Part shown: piece after piece, positions 25,476 through 34,948 of the stretch
How the letters are laid out: every line of letters starts with the position of its first letter
Numbering within the stretch: position 1 is the stretch's first letter
NCBI RefSeq assembly: GCF_003576595.1
Contig: NZ_NQOU01000004.1
Location: forward strand, 124,001 to 188,000
DNA length: 64,000 nucleotides
DNA from: Neopusillimonas maritima
GTDB lineage: Bacteria > Pseudomonadota > Gammaproteobacteria > Burkholderiales > Burkholderiaceae_B
Direction of reading: 5' to 3'
Program-made: the position numbers and the translations under genes
Notes under the pieces: generated by a model
What the model was told of the DNA's origin: nothing
What the model saw: the letters and a program-made list of their open reading frames with translations, nothing else
The model's database searches: none

Positions 25476-26850
25476 TTCAATCATTCCGCTCAAGCTGGCC
25501 GTTGTCGGGCACACCAATACAGGCAAAACGTCGTTACTGCGAACGCTGACGCGTGACCCAAATTTTGGGCAGGTTGACAATCGACCGGGCACAACACGGC
25601 ACGTGGAAACGGTTAGCTTGCAGATTACGCCGGATATTGCAATTCAGCTTCTGGATACGCCGGGGCTTGAAGAAGCAATGGAACTCGGTGCACTCATCGA
25701 CCAAATCAGCCCACCGGCAACGCGTATTGACGGGCCGGAGAGGATTCAACGCTTCCTTCAATCGACTGAAGGAGTGCAGCGCTTTGAACAGGAGGCACGC
25801 GTATTGCAGGGGCTGCTAACCTGCCAGGCAGGCTTATACGTTATAGATGCGCGCGACCCCGTTTTAAGCAAGCACAAGGAAGAATTGGCTATTTTGGCGC
25901 AGTGCGGTCGCCCACTGCTGCCCGTGCTTAATTTCATACATGCTCCCGGACAGCGCACCCATGAGTGGCGCCAGGCCTTGTCACGCTTGAACCTGCACGC
26001 AATCGTTGAGTTCGACACGGTGGCACCGGCACTGAACGGCGAAGACCAGTTATACGACAAGCTTGCCCTCTTGCTGGATTCATTTTCCAGTTTGTTGAAA
26101 AAAATAAAAGCCAGTGTCGCGGAGCAAAAGAAAAAGCGCCATGAAGATGCATTAATGCTCATCGCCGACCTGCTGATCGACGCCGCCGCTTTCCGGCTAA
26201 CAGCGTCCCCCGATAAGAAAGAAATCGACGTGACCACCCAACAATTGCGGGACACCATCCGGCAACGCGAACAGCAATGCGTCGCGCTATTGCTTCAACG
26301 GTTCAACTTTCGCAGCGAAGACTACCTAGATCAGGCCTTACCACTGGAAGGGGAAAAATGGGGCATGGACTTATTCAGCCCCCAGGCCCTTAAAGATGCG
26401 GGTGTCGAGGTCGGCCTGGGTGCCGCAACAGGGGCTGCAGCCGGCTTTACGGTAGACCTGGTTACGGGCGGATTAAGCCTGGGCGCCGGAACGCTGGCCG
26501 GCGCCGCCGCAGGCGGTTTATGGCAAGGGGCCGAGCGATATGGCCGGCGCCTGTTGGAGCGTTTACGCGGTTACCGCGAAATCAGCCTGAACGACCAGGT
26601 CTTGCGCGTGCTGGCTGCACGGCAATTAACATTGCTTGGCGCACTGGAACGGCGCGGGCACGCGGCAACTCAACCGATAGAAATCAAGATGAATGAACAC
26701 GCTATCGTACAAAACAAACAATTGCCCGATCCACTGCAAGAAGCCCGCGCCAACCCGGATTGGTCAAGCATGAGTGCAACGCACGAAAGCTCACCCAGAC
26801 GCCGCCGACGCGTCACTGAACTAGCGCAGCAACTCGCACAGGAAGACTAA
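25465..26850 (+). CDS. GTPase with DUF3482 domain
   Basis: A 461-residue P-loop GTPase. G1 is GHTNTGKTS (residues 14-22), G3 is LLDTPGLEEAM near residue 62, and a G4-like region lies near VLNFIHAPG. The middle is helical and charged (KKIKASVAEQKKKRHE). A glycine/alanine-rich stretch around residues 315-355 (GLGAATGAAAGFTVD, GLSLGAGTLAGAAAGG) looks like a glycine-zipper membrane-interacting hairpin. It is cotranscribed with the DUF2868 protein. The family is annotated but its cellular role is not known to me. Confidence 0.83.
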   Translation: MQANSIIPLKLAVVGHTNTGKTSLLRTLTRDPNFGQVDNRPGTTRHVETVSLQITPDIAIQLLDTPGLEEAMELGALIDQISPPATRIDGPERIQRFLQSTEGVQRFEQEARVLQGLLTCQAGLYVIDARDPVLSKHKEELAILAQCGRPLLPVLNFIHAPGQRTHEWRQALSRLNLHAIVEFDTVAPALNGEDQLYDKLALLLDSFSSLLKKIKASVAEQKKKRHEDALMLIADLLIDAAAFRLTASPDKKEIDVTTQQLRDTIRQREQQCVALLLQRFNFRSEDYLDQALPLEGEKWGMDLFSPQALKDAGVEVGLGAATGAAAGFTVDLVTGGLSLGAGTLAGAAAGGLWQGAERYGRRLLERLRGYREISLNDQVLRVLAARQLTLLGALERRGHAATQPIEIKMNEHAIVQNKQLPDPLQEARANPDWSSMSATHESSPRRRRRVTELAQQLAQED

Positions 26851-27551
26851 TCGCGTTTCGGGCTGTTCAGCCCCGCCTGCACCGCAGGGCGCGCCTCGAA
26901 TGCCCTCAATGCCCGAGAGACCTCAGGAAAATCAGCCATACCAAGCAGCTCACTTGCCTCATAAAAATGAACTGCGCTGCGAACCCACGGGAAGATGGCA
27001 ATATCGACTAAAGAATAATCTTCACCCATTACCCACGGACGCCCGGTTAAACGCTGATTCAAAACATTCAGCAAACGACGTGACTCGCTGACATAGCGAT
27101 CGCGTGGCCGCTTGTCTTCGTACTCTTTTCCGGCAAACTTGTGAAAGAACCCCACTTGACCAAACATGGGGCCGATACCGCCCATTTGGAACATCAACCA
27201 TTGAATGGCGTGATAGCGCCCGGCCGGGTCTTGCGGAATCAACTTACCCGTTTTATCGGCCAGATACAGCAAAATCGCACCCGACTCAAACAAAGCCAGC
27301 GGCTTTCCGTCGGGGCCGTCCGGATCGATCATGGCCGGAATTTTGTTATTGGGGTTCAGCGACAAGAACTCAGGCGACAATTGGTCATTCTCCTGAAACC
27401 GAACCAGATGCGGTTCGTAAGGCAAACCCAGCTCTTCAAGCATAATGGACGCCTTGGCACCATTCGGTGTGGGCAGAGAATACAACTGAATCAGGTCGGG
27501 ATGCTGCGCCGGCCACTTCTGGGTAATAGGAAAAGCAGATAAATCGTGCAT
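26847..27551 (-). CDS. Glutathione S-transferase family protein, YghU/YfcG-like
   Basis: A 234-residue GST with the Nu-class pattern of disulfide-bond oxidoreductases: LYSLPTPNGAKASIMLEELG at the N-terminal domain, the NNKIPAM cis-Pro loop and the FESGAILLYLADK glutathione-binding ES motif. C-terminal helices contain YSLVDIAIFPWV. The ATG at 27551 is preferred; an upstream TTG at 27587 would add 12 residues. It converges with the DUF3482 gene with a 4-bp overlap. Confidence 0.87.
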   Translation of the reverse strand: MHDLSAFPITQKWPAQHPDLIQLYSLPTPNGAKASIMLEELGLPYEPHLVRFQENDQLSPEFLSLNPNNKIPAMIDPDGPDGKPLALFESGAILLYLADKTGKLIPQDPAGRYHAIQWLMFQMGGIGPMFGQVGFFHKFAGKEYEDKRPRDRYVSESRRLLNVLNQRLTGRPWVMGEDYSLVDIAIFPWVRSAVHFYEASELLGMADFPEVSRALRAFEARPAVQAGLNSPKRD

Positions 27552-27597
27552 GAATTTAGAAGCCTTGAAATGAATGTATTGAAACAACGATACAGCG

Positions 27598-28842
27598 TTA
27601 ATATTCGGCTGAACGCCCGGTTAAAGCCACACCCATTCGTAACAAAGCGTGAGCCCCGGCGTCAAGCCAGCGAGTCCACCATGATACTTTCTCCCACACA
27701 AGGGGTGTAACGTGTTGGCTGCTTGACTTTATCTCCGCTTCCAAACGAAGCCGCAAATCGCGGGCAAAATCCTTGTCATCAATATAGACGTTGGCCTCCC
27801 TGGCCAATAACAAACTGAATGGATCCATATTGGCCGAACCAACCATCGCCCGGTCGTCGATCACTGCAACTTTGGCATGCAGATAACTTGGCAAGTACTC
27901 ATAGATTTCGATACCTTGTGCCAGCAAAGTGCCATACATGCTCCGGCAGGCGCGAAACTGCAACGCGTACTCGGAGCGCCCCTGCAAAAGCAAACGCACG
28001 CAAACGCGCCGGGCTGCGGCGTCTTGCAAAGCCTTTTTCAAAGCCCTGCTCGGTAAAAAATAGGAATTGGCAATCAACACATACTGCGTCGCACGATTAA
28101 TGGCGCTGATATAGGCATGTTCAATTAACTTGCGATAACGCACGTTGTCCCGAAAGAGTACCGCCGCGCGCAATGAACCCGCCCCCTTTTTGGCACGATC
28201 TGAAACGCCGCCCCTTCTACGGCGCCAGGAACGCAAACGCTTGTAAAAAGAGGCCCAGTTCTCGCGTTGGCGCCAAGCCATTTTGGCCCATAGTGCAACT
28301 TGGGCATCGCGCAAATCATTCACCACAGGGCCTTGAACCCGTACCGCAAAATCAAAACGCGGTTTCGGGCCATAACCATCGATAGGCACATCAACCAAAT
28401 CATCGTGCACATTAATGCCGCCTACGAAGGCAAGCTCCTGGTCGATAACCACCACTTTGCGATGCAAACGCCGCAATCGGCGCAAACTGAAACGATACGA
28501 ACCTATTCCGCGCGGTTCGGGCCGGTAAACGCGAAATTGAGCACCCATTGCCGAAAATCGGCGCTGTAACTCGGGAATATGCTCAAAGCTGCCAAAACCA
28601 TCAACCACAACACGCACTTTTACGCCTCGCTCACAGGCCTGAGACAAATGGCGTAAAACACCATAACCCGTTTCATCAAGATTGAAGATATAGGTTTCAA
28701 GATGAACGCTATAGCAGGCTTGATCAATTTCCTCGCATAAAGCCGGGAAATAGGCCTGACCGTTCTGCAATAAAGCAATTTCATTGCCCTCACGCCAAAG
28801 GGCGAAATCAGCATAATGCCGGGCTCCTGAACGCAATCGCAT
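27598..28842 (-). CDS. clsB: Cardiolipin synthase B-like phospholipase D family protein
   Basis: A 414-residue PLD-superfamily enzyme with two HKD motifs: HRKVVVIDQELAFVGGINVH near residue 127 and HAKVAVIDDRAMVGSANMDP near residue 330. No N-terminal membrane helices are seen, as in ClsB. It would transfer phosphatidyl groups to make cardiolipin. AAGGAGG precedes the ATG. The next gene upstream, 16 bp away, is an EEP-family phosphodiesterase, an arrangement also known from related betaproteobacteria. Confidence 0.9.
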   Translation of the reverse strand: MRLRSGARHYADFALWREGNEIALLQNGQAYFPALCEEIDQACYSVHLETYIFNLDETGYGVLRHLSQACERGVKVRVVVDGFGSFEHIPELQRRFSAMGAQFRVYRPEPRGIGSYRFSLRRLRRLHRKVVVIDQELAFVGGINVHDDLVDVPIDGYGPKPRFDFAVRVQGPVVNDLRDAQVALWAKMAWRQRENWASFYKRLRSWRRRRGGVSDRAKKGAGSLRAAVLFRDNVRYRKLIEHAYISAINRATQYVLIANSYFLPSRALKKALQDAAARRVCVRLLLQGRSEYALQFRACRSMYGTLLAQGIEIYEYLPSYLHAKVAVIDDRAMVGSANMDPFSLLLAREANVYIDDKDFARDLRLRLEAEIKSSSQHVTPLVWEKVSWWTRWLDAGAHALLRMGVALTGRSAEY

Positions 28843-28858
28843 AGCGCCTCCTTGCCCT

Positions 28859-29719
28859 TCAGGGTAATTCCAGTTCCGTCAGGATAGGGGCATGATCCGA
28901 CAGCTGCGTCCAGGGCTTGCCATGCAGAACACGGGCGTGGCGCACCGCGAACCCGCGCTGATAAATACGGTCGAGACGAAACCAGGGAAAAACAGCAGGA
29001 AAAGTGCGCGGCGGCGGAGTCATGCGGGCCAGGCCGTTTACACCCAATTCACGGGATTTGCGCGGTAACGGATTATGGCTGCCGAACATGCGAAACGATT
29101 GGCCCAGGTTACGAAAGGACTCAGGCAAAGTAAGCGGCCCCGTTTGAGCGGCATGAGGCGCCACCGAAAACACTTCATAAAGGTTTAATTGTTTAACGAA
29201 CATCGGTGCCAGACGATTGTTCCAGTCATTGAAGTCACCGGCGATAAGTAAAGGGGCGTGTGCAGGAACAAGACGTTTAATCCGGTCAACCAACGCCTGA
29301 GTCTGACGCGAGCGCCCTCCCGCGAACAAACCCAGATGAACAACGAAGCAATGCACATCTTGATCGTTAATAGACAAAATTGCGTGCAGCAAACCGCGTT
29401 GCTCCAAACGGTGATCCGAGACATCTTCGTTTTCATAATTCAATACCGGAAAACGCGACAGCAGCGCATTCCCATGATCGGTATGTTTACGAACCGCGTT
29501 GCAGCCGTAACATACCTGCATGTTTAACGCGGCTGCCAACGACTCGTGTTGCGCATCGAGTGTGGATTGACGCTGATTGCGGCCTTGAACTTCCTGCAGG
29601 AACAACAGATCGGGGCGCAAGCCGTAAAGCCCTAGCCGCAACTGCGACAATGACTCGCGGGCTCCCATGGCCGAACGCCCCTTATGAATGTTGTAACTGA
29701 CAACTCTAAGTACGGACAC
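28859..29719 (-). CDS. Endonuclease/exonuclease/phosphatase (EEP) family protein
   Basis: A 286-residue EEP-fold phosphodiesterase. VVSYNIHKG, LFLQEVQG, LIAGDFNDW and the terminal LSDHAPILTEL are the metal- and phosphate-binding motifs in order. The GTG at 29719 is chosen because AAAGGGG lies 6 bp upstream; a TTG at 29725 is the alternative. It is immediately upstream of clsB, suggesting a role in membrane-lipid or nucleotide metabolism; the substrate is unknown. Confidence 0.85.
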   Translation of the reverse strand: MSVLRVVSYNIHKGRSAMGARESLSQLRLGLYGLRPDLLFLQEVQGRNQRQSTLDAQHESLAAALNMQVCYGCNAVRKHTDHGNALLSRFPVLNYENEDVSDHRLEQRGLLHAILSINDQDVHCFVVHLGLFAGGRSRQTQALVDRIKRLVPAHAPLLIAGDFNDWNNRLAPMFVKQLNLYEVFSVAPHAAQTGPLTLPESFRNLGQSFRMFGSHNPLPRKSRELGVNGLARMTPPPRTFPAVFPWFRLDRIYQRGFAVRHARVLHGKPWTQLSDHAPILTELELP

Positions 29720-29758
29720 GGCCAACCCCTTTGCGATTTACGACATCACGTTACACCC

Positions 29759-31552
29759 TTATGAAGGGCTTTCCACCTTACGCAAACGAATATGCAATTC
29801 GCGCAGTTGCTTTTCATCAACCGGCGACGGTGCCTGGGTAAGGAGGCATTGCGCACGTTGGGTTTTAGGGAAGGCAATAACGTCGCGAATTGATTCGGAG
29901 CCGGTCATCATGGTGACCAGCCGATCCAGACCGAACGCCACCCCACCATGCGGGGGCGCGCCGTATTGCAGGGCGTCGAGCAGGAAGCCAAATTTTTCCT
30001 GCGCTTCTTCCGGGCCGATATTCAAAGCACGGAACACCTTGCTTTGCACGTCGGCACGGTGAATACGCACGGAACCCCCGCCCACTTCCCAACCATTAAG
30101 TACCATATCGTACGCTTTGGCCAGCGCCGCACCAGGTTCGGATTCCAAGAGTTCTTCGTGACCGTCTTTCGGGCTGGTAAACGGATGGTGGGCGGCGAAA
30201 TAGCGGCCCTCTTCAGTGTCGTACTCGAACATGGGAAAATCAACCACCCAAAGCGGCTTCCATCCACTTTCGAACAAACCGTTCTCTTTACCGAAATCAC
30301 TGTGACCGATTTTCACGCGCAAAGCACCCATTGCATCGTTCACCACTTTGGTTTTATCTGCACCGAAGAAGATCAGATCACCCGATTGGGCGCCGGTGCG
30401 CTCAATAAGCGCCGTTAGCGCCTGCTGATGAATATTTTTCACGATAGGCGACTGCAAGCCTTCGGGAATCGCGGCCGCATCGTTAACCTTGATGTAAGCC
30501 AAGCCCTTGGCGCCATAGATGCCCACGAATCGTGTGTAAGCATCGATCTCACTGCGAGGCAGGCTGCCACCACCCCGCACCCGCATGGCCACGACACGGC
30601 AGGCCTCATCGTTCGCAGGAGCGGAGAAAACCTTGAACTCAACCTCTTTCATAATGTCGGAGATATCGGTGAACTCCAGCTTAACCCGCAGGTCTGGCTT
30701 GTCGGAACCGAAACGGCGCATCGCCTCGGCCCAGGTCATAGTGGGGAAGGATTCAGGCAAATCAACGTCTTGCACTGTCTTGAAGACATGACGCATCAAA
30801 CCTTCGAATATCTCGCGAATTTGCTCTTCATTCAGGAAAGAGGTTTCGCAGTCGATCTGGGTGAACTCCGGCTGCCGGTCTGCGCGCAAGTCTTCGTCGC
30901 GAAAGCATTTGGTAATTTGGTAATAACGGTCAAACCCGGACACCATTAACATCTGCTTGAACAGCTGGGGCGACTGCGGCAAAGCAAAAAACTCGCCCGC
31001 ATTCACGCGCGAAGGAACCAGGTAATCGCGCGCCCCTTCCGGTGTGCTTTTAGTCAACATCGGAGTTTCAATATCCACAAAACCCAGGTCATCCAGATAG
31101 CGGCGCACTGCCATTGAAACGCGATAGCGAAGCATTAGGTTGCGCTGCATTTGCGGGCGACGCAAATCGAGTACACGGTGAGTGAGTCGGGTGGTCTCTG
31201 AAAGATTTTCATCGTCCAGCTGAAACGGCGGTGTAACCGAGGCATTCAGGATTTCAATATCACGACACAAAATCTCAACGTCGCCCGAGGCCAGATCGGC
31301 ATTGGTGGTGCCTTCAGGGCGCAAACGTACTAGACCGGTAAGCTTCAGGCAATATTCATTACGAATGCGCTCAGCGGTCGCGAACGCCTCTACGTTATCG
31401 GGATCCACCACAACCTGGGCCAGCCCTGCGCGGTCACGCAAGTCGATAAAAATTACGCCACCATGATCGCGACGACGATGCACCCAGCCAAACAAGGTGA
31501 CGGTTTGGTCCAGTTGATCGCGACCAACCTCGCCGGTGTAGCAAGTACGCAT
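29759..31552 (-). CDS. aspS: Aspartyl-tRNA synthetase (possibly non-discriminating Asp/Asn)
   Basis: A 597-residue bacterial-type AspRS. It has an N-terminal OB-fold anticodon-binding domain ([20 protein letters not shown]), class II motif 2 [19 protein letters not shown], an inserted GAD domain (about residues 285-415) and motif 3 [15 protein letters not shown]. The ATG at 31552 (MRTCYTGEV) matches the usual start; a TTG 13 codons upstream overlaps the DUF502 stop and is unlikely. It charges tRNA-Asp in the cytoplasm. The DUF502 and FmdB genes upstream form a conserved neighbourhood. Confidence 0.97.
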   Translation of the reverse strand: MRTCYTGEVGRDQLDQTVTLFGWVHRRRDHGGVIFIDLRDRAGLAQVVVDPDNVEAFATAERIRNEYCLKLTGLVRLRPEGTTNADLASGDVEILCRDIEILNASVTPPFQLDDENLSETTRLTHRVLDLRRPQMQRNLMLRYRVSMAVRRYLDDLGFVDIETPMLTKSTPEGARDYLVPSRVNAGEFFALPQSPQLFKQMLMVSGFDRYYQITKCFRDEDLRADRQPEFTQIDCETSFLNEEQIREIFEGLMRHVFKTVQDVDLPESFPTMTWAEAMRRFGSDKPDLRVKLEFTDISDIMKEVEFKVFSAPANDEACRVVAMRVRGGGSLPRSEIDAYTRFVGIYGAKGLAYIKVNDAAAIPEGLQSPIVKNIHQQALTALIERTGAQSGDLIFFGADKTKVVNDAMGALRVKIGHSDFGKENGLFESGWKPLWVVDFPMFEYDTEEGRYFAAHHPFTSPKDGHEELLESEPGAALAKAYDMVLNGWEVGGGSVRIHRADVQSKVFRALNIGPEEAQEKFGFLLDALQYGAPPHGGVAFGLDRLVTMMTGSESIRDVIAFPKTQRAQCLLTQAPSPVDEKQLRELHIRLRKVESPS

Positions 31553-31587
31553 GTGGGAATACTCCGTATTAATTCGTTTTGGTTTAA

Positions 31588-32211
31588 TCAAGACTTCTTG
31601 TTTTCGGTGTCGGACGGCACGCTGCCCCCGGGTGCAACCACACCCATGGACACAATATACTTAAGCGCCGTGTCGACGCTCATGTTAAGTACATGAACAT
31701 CGTCACGCGGCAGCATCAGAAAAAAACCTGATGTGGGATTAGGGGTGGTTGGCACATAAACACTCACATACCCCGGACCAAGCTTATCGGCCACCTCACC
31801 ACCGGGCGCACCGGTTAAAAAAGCAATGGTCCAGGCGCCCTGACGGGGGTACTGGACCAGGACAGCTTCACGGAAGGCTTGCCCGCTGGGCGATAAAACA
31901 GTATCACTAACCTGTTTGACCGAATTATAAATGGAACGCACCAAAGGGATCCGACCCAGCAACCATTCCCAGCGTCCGACCAGGGCCTGGCCGATAAAAT
32001 TGGCGCCGGCCAGCCCCGTTAAAAACACAACAACAATAACCAATAACAGTTGAAAGCCCGGGATGGCATAACCGAACAACGACTGAGACGTCAGAAACGC
32101 GGGCACCACGCTTTCCAGCGTTGTAAAGACCAGCGCCAAAACCCAGATCGTGATAACAAGCGGGATCCAAATCAGCAACCCGGTGACGAAATAACGTTTA
32201 AAGCCGCGCAT
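31588..32211 (-). CDS. DUF502 family membrane protein
   Basis: A 207-residue protein with two N-terminal transmembrane helices (about residues 8-32 and 48-75), then a soluble domain with [14 protein letters not shown] and the C-terminal block [19 protein letters not shown]. These segments identify the DUF502 family, widespread in proteobacteria and of unknown function. It sits between FmdB and aspS in the same direction. Confidence 0.9.
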   Translation of the reverse strand: MRGFKRYFVTGLLIWIPLVITIWVLALVFTTLESVVPAFLTSQSLFGYAIPGFQLLLVIVVVFLTGLAGANFIGQALVGRWEWLLGRIPLVRSIYNSVKQVSDTVLSPSGQAFREAVLVQYPRQGAWTIAFLTGAPGGEVADKLGPGYVSVYVPTTPNPTSGFFLMLPRDDVHVLNMSVDTALKYIVSMGVVAPGGSVPSDTENKKS

Positions 32212-32256
32212 AACCTTGCCTATCTCGGGCGCCTGGTGGCAAGCGAGTAAAGAAAA

Positions 32257-32532
32257 TCAAGCCGCCGGGGTTGAAGTTGATGTGCCAGACGCCGATGAGC
32301 CCGAACCCGAGCTCTCGGATGCCGCCGCAGCACTTGCGGGCTTGGTTCCGTTATTGCGGAAATCCGTTACGTACCAGCCCGACCCTTTCAATTGAAAACC
32401 GGCAGCGGTGACCTGCTTGGCATAAGTTGATTTGCCGCAGGCAGGACAATCGGTTAACGGAGAGTCAGACATTTTCTGCAACACATCTTGCGCGTGACCG
32501 CAGTCTGTGCACCGATAAGCATAAATAGGCAC
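32257..32532 (-). CDS. FmdB-type zinc ribbon protein
   Basis: A 91-residue small protein. Residues 1-45 form the zinc ribbon, with CTDCG and CPACG Cys pairs and the invariant PIYAYRC start; the last 25 residues are a low-complexity Ser/Ala/Gly/Thr tail. Translation probably starts at GTG 32532, where family members begin, with AGGGGTG upstream. The function is unproven; the family name comes from a putative regulator of formamidase genes. Confidence 0.9.
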   Translation of the reverse strand: MPIYAYRCTDCGHAQDVLQKMSDSPLTDCPACGKSTYAKQVTAAGFQLKGSGWYVTDFRNNGTKPASAAAASESSGSGSSASGTSTSTPAA

Positions 32533-32737
32533 GAGAACACCCCTAAGAAACAAGAATTGACGACTGAGCCAGCCAAACCGACAGATTTTAGCGGTTTTTG
32601 CCGATTTGCTCCTGTTCGACCCGTTACAAATAAAACGTGTCTCGACCTAGATGGGGTTTAAAGCGCCAATTGCAAGCAACCAAACAAAAGTTGCAGTATC
32701 CTAAGGGGTTCAAATCCTTTTTTTTAGGAACAGCGGG

Positions 32738-33958
32738 ATGACGAGCCTGAACCCCCAACCCTATACGTTTTCACAACGCGCGCAAAAAATTACCAGCTCA
32801 ACGATTCGTGAAATTCTTAAAGTCACTGAGCGACCGGAAATTATTTCTTTTGCCGGCGGGCTGCCCGCCCCTAAGGGCTTTCCTATCGACATAATTTACG
32901 CCGCTTATGAAAAGGTGTTGAACCATAACGGAAAGGCCGCGCTGCAATATGGGCCCACGGAAGGCTATCGCCCGCTGCGCGAATGGGTGGCGCAAGATTT
33001 GAAGCGTGTGGGGGCTCACGATGTCAATGTCGACCAGGTTCTGATCGTCTCCGGCTCGCAACAGGCGCTCGACCTGCTTGGAAAGCTCTTTATCGACCCC
33101 GGCAGCAAAGTATTGGTCGAGGCGCCCAGCTATCTTGGCGCGCTGCAATCGTTTTCGCTTTACGAACCAAACTACGTTGCGGTCCCAACCGACGACAAAG
33201 GCCTCATTCCGGAAGGCCTGACAGACGATCGCGTTGCACATGCCCGCTTCATCTACGCCCTGCCGAACTTCCAGAACCCAACAGGGCGCACTTTGAACCT
33301 GGAGCGTCGCAAAGCACTCGTGAAGCGCTGTGCCGAAGCAAACCTGCCCATTATTGAAGACGACCCATACGGCGACCTGCGTTACGCCGGCGAACCACTG
33401 CCCGGGTTATTAGGCCTGGGGCGGGAAGTTGGGGCTACCGTGATCCGGCTGGGCAGCTTTTCGAAAGTACTGGCGCCGGGCCTGCGTCTGGGCTATATCG
33501 TGGCGCCGGAAGCCATTATTGCCAAACTGGTGCAAATTAAACAGGCCACCGACCTGCATACGGCCACGCTAACCCAAATGGCGGTTTACGAAACAATCCA
33601 CGAAGGTTTCCTGAACTTTCATTTGCCGGCGGTGCGTGAAATTTACAAAGAACAATGCGGCTATATGCTGGAAGCCATGCAAGAGTTTTTCCCTGCATCG
33701 GCCAAGTGGACACGCCCCGAAGGCGGGATGTTCATTTGGGTAACGCTGCCCGAACACATCGACGCCTACGAACTGCTTAGCCGCGCCATCAAGAAACATG
33801 TTGCATTTGTGCCGGGTGAACCGTTCTATGCCGGCGCCGAACCTGTGCGCAACACCTTACGCTTAAGTTTTGTCACCGTCTCAAAAGAACGGATTCGGGA
33901 AGGCATCGAAATTCTGGGCCGCCTTATCGCTGAAAGCGCGGTCAGCAAAGCAGCGTGA
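32738..33958 (+). CDS. PLP-dependent aminotransferase, class I/II (2-aminoadipate/aromatic type)
   Basis: A 406-residue fold-type I aminotransferase without a GntR domain. Motifs are GGLPAPKGFP near residue 40, YGPTEGYRPLREW, GSQQALDLLGK, PNFQNPTGRT, EDDPYGDLRY and the PLP-Lys in LGSFSKVLAPGLRLGY (about residue 241). It resembles 2-aminoadipate or multi-substrate aminotransferases. It is preceded by a 205-bp region with no gene and overlaps ubiA by the GTGA junction. Confidence 0.9.
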   Translation: MTSLNPQPYTFSQRAQKITSSTIREILKVTERPEIISFAGGLPAPKGFPIDIIYAAYEKVLNHNGKAALQYGPTEGYRPLREWVAQDLKRVGAHDVNVDQVLIVSGSQQALDLLGKLFIDPGSKVLVEAPSYLGALQSFSLYEPNYVAVPTDDKGLIPEGLTDDRVAHARFIYALPNFQNPTGRTLNLERRKALVKRCAEANLPIIEDDPYGDLRYAGEPLPGLLGLGREVGATVIRLGSFSKVLAPGLRLGYIVAPEAIIAKLVQIKQATDLHTATLTQMAVYETIHEGFLNFHLPAVREIYKEQCGYMLEAMQEFFPASAKWTRPEGGMFIWVTLPEHIDAYELLSRAIKKHVAFVPGEPFYAGAEPVRNTLRLSFVTVSKERIREGIEILGRLIAESAVSKAA

Positions 33959-34881
33959 AAACCGGACGTGATCCGGGCCTGCCCGACCTGTCGGACATGC
34001 GTCACGACGACTGGGTCGCGCACTATTTGCCTGCTTCCTGGGGGCCGTATGCGCGCCTGTGCCGCCTCGACCGGCCAGTAGGAACTTGGCTAACCCTGCT
34101 GCCTTGCCTGGCCGCCTTGGTACAGGCCGCCGATGGCTGGCCCACCCTCTTCCGGCTGTTTATTTTCTCGCTGGGCGCGCTGCTCATGCGCGGCGTTGGT
34201 TGCACCATTAATGATATTTTCGATCGCGACATCGACAAAATGGTGGAGCGCACCCGTTTCCGGCCCCTAACCAGCGGCCAGATCACCCTTAAGCAAGCGC
34301 TTGTTTTTTTAGTTGCCCAATTGGTGGTGTGCGCCCTTTTATTGCTGGCTATTAACGAATACAGCCGGTGGCTGGCGCTGGCACTCGTCCCCATCGTGAT
34401 TATCTACCCGCTGTGCAAGCGGTTCACTTATTGGCCGCAAGTTGTGCTGGGCATTGGCTTTAACTGGGGTATGTTAATGGCGTGGTCCGACACCCAAAAC
34501 ACGATCCCCCCGGCAGGCATTGCCCTTTGGGTGGGTGCGGTTCTATGGCAAGTGGGTTACGACACCATTTACGCTTATGTCGACGTCCATGACGACCTGA
34601 AACTCGGCGTGAAGTCGGCCGCCATGCGGTTCGCAGAACACGGTAAACTATGGATCAGCGGTATTTACGCCGTCACGCTGGCGCTGTGGATTTACAGTGG
34701 TTTTGCGCTGAATTTATCCTGGCCCTATTTTGTGATCATGGCGGTTATTGGCGCACACTTTGCCTGGCAAATGTATGTTTTCAGTATTTCACGCCCCGAC
34801 CATAATTTCATGTTGTTCAGGTCGAATATGGTGGTCGGCGTGTTAATCATTGCGGCGTCGCTCGCAGGCACACTGCTTTAG
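33955..34881 (+). CDS. ubiA: 4-hydroxybenzoate polyprenyltransferase UbiA
   Basis: A 308-residue membrane prenyltransferase of ubiquinone synthesis. The first aspartate motif is NDIFDRDID within CTINDIFDRDID (near residue 85) and the second is in YAYVDVHDDLKLGVKS (near residue 208). Eight or nine hydrophobic segments are seen. Translation starts at GTG 33955, overlapping the aminotransferase stop; an ATG 14 codons later is an alternative. It attaches the polyprenyl tail to 4-hydroxybenzoate at the inner membrane. Confidence 0.95.
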   Translation: MKTGRDPGLPDLSDMRHDDWVAHYLPASWGPYARLCRLDRPVGTWLTLLPCLAALVQAADGWPTLFRLFIFSLGALLMRGVGCTINDIFDRDIDKMVERTRFRPLTSGQITLKQALVFLVAQLVVCALLLLAINEYSRWLALALVPIVIIYPLCKRFTYWPQVVLGIGFNWGMLMAWSDTQNTIPPAGIALWVGAVLWQVGYDTIYAYVDVHDDLKLGVKSAAMRFAEHGKLWISGIYAVTLALWIYSGFALNLSWPYFVIMAVIGAHFAWQMYVFSISRPDHNFMLFRSNMVVGVLIIAASLAGTLL

Positions 34882-34906
34882 CATTTAATTCATCATAAAA
34901 CCGGCG

Positions 34907-34926
34907 GCCAGGCCAACACGCCTGGC
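34907..34926 (+). terminator. Stem-loop between ubiA and the antiporter gene
   Basis: GCCAGGC and GCCTGGC form a perfect 7-bp stem around CAACAC, 25 bp after the ubiA stop. There is no T run, so termination would be Rho-dependent or absent. Confidence 0.4.
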
Positions 34927-34948
34927 GCCTAACAAAAAGGTTCGATTC

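Noticed and set aside
31553-31591. 13-residue TTG-started extension of AspRS
   Set aside because: The ATG at 31552 gives the usual MRTCYTG N-terminus; the extension only overlaps the preceding stop by chance.
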